From: Chitinophaga niabensis
GTDB lineage: Bacteria; Bacteroidota; Bacteroidia; Chitinophagales; Chitinophagaceae
DNA length: 64,000 nucleotides
Direction of reading: 5' to 3'
Assembly: GCF_900129465.1 (NCBI RefSeq)
Contig: NZ_FSRA01000001.1
Span: forward strand, 2,048,482 to 2,112,481
Shown here: piece by piece, positions 58,684 through 64,000 of the stretch
How positions within the stretch are numbered: position 1 is the stretch's first letter
Layout of the letters: every line of letters starts with the position of its first letter
Translations under genes and position numbers: made by a program
The notes under the pieces: generated by a model
Databases searched by the model: none
Seen by the model: only the letters and a program-made list of their open reading frames with translations
What the model was told of the DNA's origin: nothing

Positions 58684-59793
58684 TCAATTCCGGATTTGAA
58701 TAGTATTTTGCATGAAATCGCGGGGTGTTTGACCCGTTACGGCCTTAAATGCCCGTTGAAAAGTTGGCTGGGAATTGAAACCGCAATCGTAGGCAATACC
58801 GGTAATGGTCATCTTCCGGTTCGCCGGGTCCAGGATCATTTGTTTGACCGCTTCCACCCGCCAGGTGTTCACGTATTCCGAAAACCCTTTTTGCAATCCC
58901 TGGTTCAACACGGCAGATAATGTTTTGGAATGTACGCCGATATGTGCTGCCAGGCTGGCAGTGGTTAACTCTGGGTCTAAGTATAATTTATCTTTTTCCA
59001 TGGCCTGCTGCAGGGCCTTTATACAGCTCTCCACTTCTTCTGAAGAGAGGTTATCAAAATAGGACTGGGTTTTCTTCTGCTGAGTGATATAAATAACCCG
59101 GGTGCGATGGTAACTGGTATATCCTATCCAGTAAATAAAGACTACCAGGGCTATTTCTATTACATAATACTTTTCTGCACCTATATTCATAAAGAAAGGA
59201 AGCCCCACCGTGCAGATCCAAAGTAAAGCAAACACTCCCATCACCGCCAGCAGGAGTTTCAGCCAGCGGGTGACCGTCTTTTCCTCTTCCGGCATCCTGG
59301 TCAGTAAACGGTATTCCCGGAGGGCCATCAGGTAAAAGACGGTGAAAACGATCACGCTCAGGGGCTCCAGGATGGTGCCATACCATGCATCGAGTAAAAA
59401 TGGATCAAGAATGGCCTGCTTGCCATTCACATGCAGGATCCAGATCACTAATAAAGAGGCCCGGATCGTAAAAGCTGCCCACACGAACATATAATACCGC
59501 CAGGCATTCCGTACGGGAACAGTTGTACGAAAAGAACGTACATACAGGTAAAAGGATGGCCCTAATCCAAAGATCAATACAAAAGGGAACAGGTTAAAGA
59601 GGTACATGAACTGGAAAAGTTCCGAACTCCAGTTCAGTGTTTCAAAACCGTTATAGCTCAATATGAGGATGAAGAAAGCAAGCGAACGCTTCTGCAGTTT
59701 ATTATCATTTGGTGAAAAATAAAGGTATAACCCGAAGAACAGGGCCTGCAGCGCTCCCAATAACACGATCAGCGAAAAAACATCCAGTTTCAT
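58684..59793 (-). CDS. Membrane-anchored AraC-family regulator
   Basis: A 369-residue protein. Residues 1-235 form about seven membrane helices (FSLIVLLGALQALFFGLYLYF; LVVFIYWIGYTSYHRTRVIYI), and residues about 265-369 form the AraC/XylS DNA-binding domain (TTASLAAHIGVHSKTLSAVLN and ITGIAYDCGFNSQPTFQRAFKAVTGQTPRDF). This plan is common in Bacteroidota. It is divergent from the GH16 gene (38 bp between starts), the likely target, and 50 bp upstream of the M1 peptidase. Confidence 0.92.
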   Translation of the reverse strand: MKLDVFSLIVLLGALQALFFGLYLYFSPNDNKLQKRSLAFFILILSYNGFETLNWSSELFQFMYLFNLFPFVLIFGLGPSFYLYVRSFRTTVPVRNAWRYYMFVWAAFTIRASLLVIWILHVNGKQAILDPFLLDAWYGTILEPLSVIVFTVFYLMALREYRLLTRMPEEEKTVTRWLKLLLAVMGVFALLWICTVGLPFFMNIGAEKYYVIEIALVVFIYWIGYTSYHRTRVIYITQQKKTQSYFDNLSSEEVESCIKALQQAMEKDKLYLDPELTTASLAAHIGVHSKTLSAVLNQGLQKGFSEYVNTWRVEAVKQMILDPANRKMTITGIAYDCGFNSQPTFQRAFKAVTGQTPRDFMQNTIQIRN

Positions 59794-59807
59794 ACCACTT
59801 AAAGATA

Positions 59808-59815
59808 TAAATTTG
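59808..59815 (+). promoter_or_regulatory. -7 box of the GH16 promoter
   Basis: TAAATTTG matches TAnnTTTG exactly, 16 nt before the GH16 ATG. It lies in the 38-bp gap to the divergent AraC-type gene, so the regulator could act on both promoters. Confidence 0.55.
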
Positions 59816-59831
59816 AAAGAATACTTTATCT

Positions 59832-60644
59832 ATGAAACAGATCATCCTTATTCTCACAACACTCGTTACTTCTTCCTTTATACCCGCGAAGGATAATTAT
59901 AAACTGGTATGGGCGGACGAATTCAATAAAGATGGCGCTCCCGATCCTGCAAAATGGGATTATGAATACGGTTTTGTACGGAACCAGGAACCGCAATGGT
60001 ACCAGCCGGAAAATGCCAGCTGCAAAGATGGCTTCCTGGTCATTGAAGCAAAAAAGGAAAGAAAGAAGAACACTAACTACGATTCCACCAGCAAATATTG
60101 GCAGCGCAACCGGGAATATGCGGAATATACCTCCGCCTGCCTGATCACAAAAGGGAAATTCGATTTCAAATATGGTAAGGTGACCATGCGGGCAAAAATA
60201 GATATCCGTAAAGGCATGTGGCCCGCCTTCTGGATGCTGGGCAACAAAAAAGGCTCCACCCGCTGGCCTGCCTGCGGTGAAGTGGACATTATGGAATATT
60301 ACCGTGGCAACCTGCTGGCCAATGCCTGCTGGGAAGGAGAAAATTCATCCGCCTGGGACGAAGCAAAATGGCCTGTGGCAGATATGGGCGGTGCAGCCTG
60401 GGCAGAAAAGTTCCATGAATGGCAGCTGATATGGGATGAGCAAAAAATGGTGATCTCTGTAGACGGTAAAGAACTGAACCAGGTGGATATGAGTAAAACC
60501 ATCAACGTACACCGGGGAGATAATCCCTTTAAGGAGAATTTCTTTTTATTGCTCAACTTCGCATTAGGACAGTCAGGTGAAGAAATCCCTGCAGAAAACA
60601 TTCCGGCGAAGTTCATTGTTGATTACGTTAGAGTTTACCAGTAA
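59832..60644 (+). CDS. Glycoside hydrolase family 16 enzyme
   Basis: A 270-residue secreted enzyme (signal MKQIILILTTLVTSSFIPA). LVWADEFNKDG opens the GH16 jelly roll; the catalytic motif GEVDIMEYY gives Glu150 (nucleophile), Asp152 and Glu155 (acid/base). WPAFWMLG and FLLLNFALGQSGEE are typical of laminarinase-like members, so beta-1,3-glucan is the likely substrate, by inference. The gene is divergent from the AraC regulator and 13 bp before pirin. Confidence 0.92.
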   Translation: MKQIILILTTLVTSSFIPAKDNYKLVWADEFNKDGAPDPAKWDYEYGFVRNQEPQWYQPENASCKDGFLVIEAKKERKKNTNYDSTSKYWQRNREYAEYTSACLITKGKFDFKYGKVTMRAKIDIRKGMWPAFWMLGNKKGSTRWPACGEVDIMEYYRGNLLANACWEGENSSAWDEAKWPVADMGGAAWAEKFHEWQLIWDEQKMVISVDGKELNQVDMSKTINVHRGDNPFKENFFLLLNFALGQSGEEIPAENIPAKFIVDYVRVYQ

Positions 60645-60657
60645 AAAGATAAAGCAT

Positions 60658-61515
60658 ATGAAAAAAGCGATCCTGCATGTATTATCAGGCCGGGAGAAAA
60701 AGATCACCGAAGAAGAAACAGTGATACAGCCGCTTCCGCATAAAGATTTCAGATTTGCCAATCCCTTCATAGTGATCCATCACATTGGCCCGGAAGAGAT
60801 AAAAGCCGGATCGGAGTTGCGCATTCACCCCCATCCGCATCGTGGGTTCTCCCCTGTTACCTTTGCCATCCAGGGAGAAGGGTATCACATGGATAACGCC
60901 GGTCATTCCGGCACCATCTCCGCAGGTGGCATTCAATGGATGTTTGCAGGAAAAGGATTACTGCACAGCGAAGGGCCCACCAAAGCGATCTTGGAAAAAG
61001 GCGGCACGCAGGAATGGATCCAGATCTGGGTGAATGTACCGAAAGCCAATAAGTGGGATGATCCCTATTACCAATCTGCCGCAAAAGATCAGCTGCCCGT
61101 AGTGTTGGAACAGGAAGGCGTACAATTAAGACTGGCCAGCGGGGAATATGAAGGAAAGAAAAGCCCCATGAAAAGCTTCACGCCTGTTATTGCCATCATC
61201 GGTACCATTCAGAAGGGCAAAACGGTGAAGATCGATGCTACGCCGGGTTACCAGGCATTATTATATGTTTCAAAAGGCAGTATCTCTGCTAATGATAAAG
61301 AATCCATTCCCTTCCACAACCTGATCGTTTTTGAAAAAGAAAATGATGAGATCGTTATCACGGCGCTGGAAGATGCAGGTATCCTGTTCCTCTCCGCAGA
61401 ACCGATCGATGAGCCGGTTGCCGCTAAGGATAATTTTGTGATGAATACGGCGGAAGAAGTAGAACAGGCCATCTCCGATTACAAAAATGGCCTGTTCGGA
61501 ACACTGCAATATTAA
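60658..61515 (+). CDS. Pirin-family cupin protein
   Basis: A 285-residue cytosolic bicupin. The metal ligands are in IHPHPHRGFSPVTFAIQG and in AGKGLLHSEGP, the normal pirin HxH...HxE set. Many pirins have quercetin 2,3-dioxygenase activity; the role here is unknown. ATG 60658 is used because the upstream frame lies in the GH16 gene. Co-transcription with GH16 is likely. Its stop overlaps the convergent DUF2911 gene by 4 bp. Confidence 0.9.
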   Translation: MKKAILHVLSGREKKITEEETVIQPLPHKDFRFANPFIVIHHIGPEEIKAGSELRIHPHPHRGFSPVTFAIQGEGYHMDNAGHSGTISAGGIQWMFAGKGLLHSEGPTKAILEKGGTQEWIQIWVNVPKANKWDDPYYQSAAKDQLPVVLEQEGVQLRLASGEYEGKKSPMKSFTPVIAIIGTIQKGKTVKIDATPGYQALLYVSKGSISANDKESIPFHNLIVFEKENDEIVITALEDAGILFLSAEPIDEPVAAKDNFVMNTAEEVEQAISDYKNGLFGTLQY

Positions 61516-62621
61516 TTAATATCTTTCCCTTCTTTCAACTTCGCAATGTGCTGTTGCAGCTGCTTTTTGGCGTCAGCGCCAGGAGCTGCTGCCAGTGCCT
61601 GCGTAGCAAATTTGAGGGCATTTTTATAATCCCCTGCACCGGAATAACCACGTGTTAAACCCATCAGTGTAGTGTATTCACCAGGATGCTGATCATAGTT
61701 CATCTTAAAGATCTCCAGCGCTTCCTTACTCTTTTTCTGTGCCAGTAATTGACGGCCATATTGGTGTATGTCATTCATTCCGCCGAATGGAAGCGCCTTC
61801 TTCATAATTTCAGCAGCTTTTGCCTCCTGCCCCAGTTTGGAAAGTATTTGTGCCTTGGTACTCCAGGCAGTAAAACTTTTATCACCTCCGAAATTGGGGC
61901 CAGTGGCGGTATCCGTCCACAGCAGTGCTTCATTCAGGTTGGTGTTATGTTCTAAACAGTACTGTGCCGCATGGCTCCAGCTCTCCCACATAAAACCTTT
62001 TTCAGAACGTAACTCTTTGCGGATAGAAGCCAGTTGTTCTTCCACTGCATTTACTTCCACTTTGAAAGGGATCATCAGCTTTTCCCATTCCAGGCCAATA
62101 GTGGCGGAGTTATCTGTTTCATTCATAAATTCATACTTCAGCCACTCCACACTCTTATCCAATGCTACCGGTTTCACTTTTACACGCAGGGCATCTTCCT
62201 TATCGTCATAAAAATAATGTCCCCAGGAGCTGGAGTTTTTAGAAAAGATAAGCGTAGACTCCTCTGGGCCATAAGCAATAAAAAAGCCGTACTTCCCTTT
62301 TGCCAGGGGCTGCCCCTCGATCTTTACATCGCTGCTGAATTCAATGGTTGTGTTTTCATTCGCGCCGGCACGCCAGGGAGCAGATTTGCTGCTGCCGAAA
62401 CCAGGGTTCTCAAAACCAACATGAACAAGCTGCCCCCAGACCTTACCCTCCCGGCCTTTTACACCGGGCCTGTCATAATTGATGGTTACTTCTGTGAGGC
62501 CGATCCGCTCTGACACAGCGGCTTTTTTGTTGCCCCCCTGGTGAGGAATGTTTAATAAAGATTGTGCAAATAAGGATGTTACGCACCACGTTAGGCAAAT
62601 GGTGAAGGTGAACGTTTTCAT
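61512..62621 (-). CDS. Exported DUF2911 protein with TPR region
   Basis: A 369-residue exported protein (MKTFTFTICLTWCVTSLFAQ). Residues about 30-175 form the DUF2911 domain (VTINYDRPGVKGREGKVWG, PWRAGANENTTIEFSSDVKIEG, GKYGFFIAYG). Residues about 190-365 have helical TPR-like repeats (AKILSKLGQEAKAAEIMKKAL-like; LMGLTRGYSGAGDYKNALKFA). No enzyme motif is known for the family. It seems monocistronic. A second ATG two codons upstream (62627) is possible. Confidence 0.85.
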   Translation of the reverse strand: MKTFTFTICLTWCVTSLFAQSLLNIPHQGGNKKAAVSERIGLTEVTINYDRPGVKGREGKVWGQLVHVGFENPGFGSSKSAPWRAGANENTTIEFSSDVKIEGQPLAKGKYGFFIAYGPEESTLIFSKNSSSWGHYFYDDKEDALRVKVKPVALDKSVEWLKYEFMNETDNSATIGLEWEKLMIPFKVEVNAVEEQLASIRKELRSEKGFMWESWSHAAQYCLEHNTNLNEALLWTDTATGPNFGGDKSFTAWSTKAQILSKLGQEAKAAEIMKKALPFGGMNDIHQYGRQLLAQKKSKEALEIFKMNYDQHPGEYTTLMGLTRGYSGAGDYKNALKFATQALAAAPGADAKKQLQQHIAKLKEGKDIN

Positions 62622-62752
62622 AAGCAATAAGATTTTGTACCTGTAATCTAAACTGCCTGAATGAGCATTTCGGCTAAAATGTGATCAGGGTTAGCATTTC
62701 AGGATGAAAGGAATGCAAAATTTGTCCTATATTTCGCCATATTAAGGAAATT

Positions 62753-63733
62753 ATGAACATACAATTGTTTGAAAAACTTTCAGGAGAAGGCCTCGTTTCC
62801 CCTGGATCACTCCAAAAAGTAAAAGCCGCGGAAGGCAAAAGGCTCTTTTCCCTGCATTGGGAATTAAAGACCATCCTCTACCTCGGTGTATTGCTCCTCA
62901 GCGGCGGGCTGGGCATCCTCATTTACAAGAACATAGACACGATCGGGCACCAGGCTATTTTGTTTGCCATTGCCGCACTTTGCCTGGGATGTTTTTATTA
63001 TGCCCAGAAGCATAAACCACATTTCTCCTGGAACAAGGTGCTTTCTCCCAACAGTCTTTTCGATTACAGTGTACTACTGGGCTGTTTGCTCTTTGTGACC
63101 TTCATCTCCTACATGCAGGCGCAATACAATGTTTTCGGCACGCGTTATGGCCTGGCCGCTTTTTTCCCGATGGTGCTGTTATCCTTCAGTGCTTATTACT
63201 TTGATCACATCGGTGTGCTTAGTTTGGCCATCACGAACTTTGCGGCATGGCTGGGTGTTTCCATTACACCCTATCATATCTTCTCACAAAATGATTTCAG
63301 CAGCGACCGGCTGATCTATACCGGGTTGTTTTTAGGGGTGTTCCTTATTGCAGCGGGACTGTTCAGTACGAAAAAGAATATCAAGCAACATTTTGCTTTC
63401 ACGTATCACAACTTCGGCACAAATATTTTATTCATCTCCCTGATCTCCGCAATGGTAGTGTTTGAACGCATGTACCTGCTCTGGTTCTTACTACTCGCCG
63501 GAGTTGCCTATGCTATTTATACCATGGCATTAAAGAACCGTTCCTTCTACTTTTTACTGATCACTATCCTCTATGCATATGTGGGGCTAACCTATGTAGT
63601 ATTACGTTCCCTGTTCATCCAGGACCTGGATACCATTACGCTGGCACTGTTCTATCTCGTGGGCTCCGGCGTTGGTTTAGTTGTGCTCCTTGTTCACCTC
63701 AACAAAAAAGTAAAACAGCATGATAGCCTATAA
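62753..63733 (+). CDS. DUF2157 membrane protein
   Basis: A 326-residue membrane protein with about 9 helices after a soluble N-terminal segment of 40 residues (LFEKLSGEGLVSPGSLQKVKAAEG). The first helix ILYLGVLLLSGGLGILIYKNID is typical of DUF2157 proteins. Function unknown. It overlaps the next gene by 14 bp, so both are co-translated. Confidence 0.8.
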   Translation: MNIQLFEKLSGEGLVSPGSLQKVKAAEGKRLFSLHWELKTILYLGVLLLSGGLGILIYKNIDTIGHQAILFAIAALCLGCFYYAQKHKPHFSWNKVLSPNSLFDYSVLLGCLLFVTFISYMQAQYNVFGTRYGLAAFFPMVLLSFSAYYFDHIGVLSLAITNFAAWLGVSITPYHIFSQNDFSSDRLIYTGLFLGVFLIAAGLFSTKKNIKQHFAFTYHNFGTNILFISLISAMVVFERMYLLWFLLLAGVAYAIYTMALKNRSFYFLLITILYAYVGLTYVVLRSLFIQDLDTITLALFYLVGSGVGLVVLLVHLNKKVKQHDSL

Positions 63734-64000
63734 AAGATTGGACCTCGAAAACAGCTGGATCCAGCAGGATGCAAAAGAGGCCTGTTTAAAAGAATGTATT
63801 ACGAAGGAAGAGAACCAGCAAATAAAAGCGCAATATCCTACAGGATTATATACGCCTAATATCTTTATCCGCATCGGGCTATTCCTGGCTACAGCCGTGA
63901 TAGGTATTTTCTCATTCGGCTTGCTGCTGCTGTTTATGGCCAGTGCATTGAACGAAGAAACCTTTGGCGGCATCGCGATCTTTTTTGCATTGGTTGCTTA
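63720..64000 (+). CDS. Membrane protein, partial at window end
   Basis: An open frame from ATG 63720 to the end of the window, 93 codons so far. It begins MIAYKRLDLENSW, with a soluble part of about 55 residues, and then the first helices (IGLFLATAVIGIFSFGLLLLF). The start is inside the end of the DUF2157 gene, in another frame. It is probably the usual partner membrane protein of DUF2157 loci (DUF4401 type), but too little is visible to be sure. Confidence 0.7.
   Translation, partial: MIAYKRLDLENSWIQQDAKEACLKECITKEENQQIKAQYPTGLYTPNIFIRIGLFLATAVIGIFSFGLLLLFMASALNEETFGGIAIFFALVA

Overview
The window reads as chromosomal DNA of a Chitinophagaceae-type Bacteroidota, most like Chitinophaga. The evidence is the SusC/SusD lipoprotein sets, fasciclin-domain lipoproteins, a membrane-anchored AraC regulator, frequent SPII lipoboxes, promoter boxes of the TAnnTTTG type and an Rhs core of the FNGKEND type. 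No phage, transposase, integrase, tRNA, rRNA or CRISPR array was seen. Part of a panB gene enters at the left edge and an unfinished membrane-protein gene leaves at the right edge.

Layout. (1) 1-1.8 kb: panB end, an HglS-like 2-oxoadipate dioxygenase gene and an 11-bp tandem repeat array. (2) 1.8-3.7 kb: an AT-rich island of decayed polymorphic-toxin DNA. It holds an Rhs core and toxin tip broken by frameshifts and stops, an intact immunity-like gene that overlaps the tip by ATGA, a small membrane protein and another broken ORF. (3) 3.7-18 kb: one tight minus-strand run of eight genes, two consecutive SusC-SusD-fasciclin-lipoprotein modules, with no hydrolase and no regulator. (4) 18.7-21 kb: an eCIS-core (DUF4157) protein with an unassigned C-terminal domain, and a convergent immunity-like gene 3 bp away. 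(5) 21-27.7 kb: a split YeeE/YedE sulfur transporter, an ALDH7-type dehydrogenase, a histidine-phosphatase-fold protein without its catalytic histidines, a subtilisin and small proteins. (6) 27.8-38.2 kb: RNase P RNA, then a mostly housekeeping minus-strand block (Smr protein, DoxX, esterase-like lipoprotein, amino acid permease, polyprenyl synthase, RNase R, LpxK, 5-formyl-THF cyclo-ligase, BioD). (7) 38.3-45.4 kb plus strand: cystathionine beta-synthase, a metal-receptor-like protein without signal peptide, a Rieske-like lipoprotein, class II aldolase, AccD, SmpB and two lipoproteins. (8) 45.4-51.7 kb minus strand: HicAB, a C39-peptidase ABC exporter with its HlyD partner, RNase HI and an acyl-CoA carboxylase beta subunit. 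(9) 51.8-64 kb: DinB, a DUF1624 membrane protein, a MarR-GNAT fusion with palindromes over its promoter, a TIG-like lipoprotein plus M64 peptidase pair, an M1 peptidase, a divergent AraC/GH16 pair, pirin, a DUF2911 protein and two overlapping membrane-protein genes.

The genes worth most attention are the accessory ones: the tandem Sus/fasciclin operon, the eCIS-core protein, the Rhs remnant, the orphan peptide exporter and the Rieske-like protein with an altered second ligand box. All function calls come from motif reading without database searches, so immunity-type and DUF assignments are tentative.
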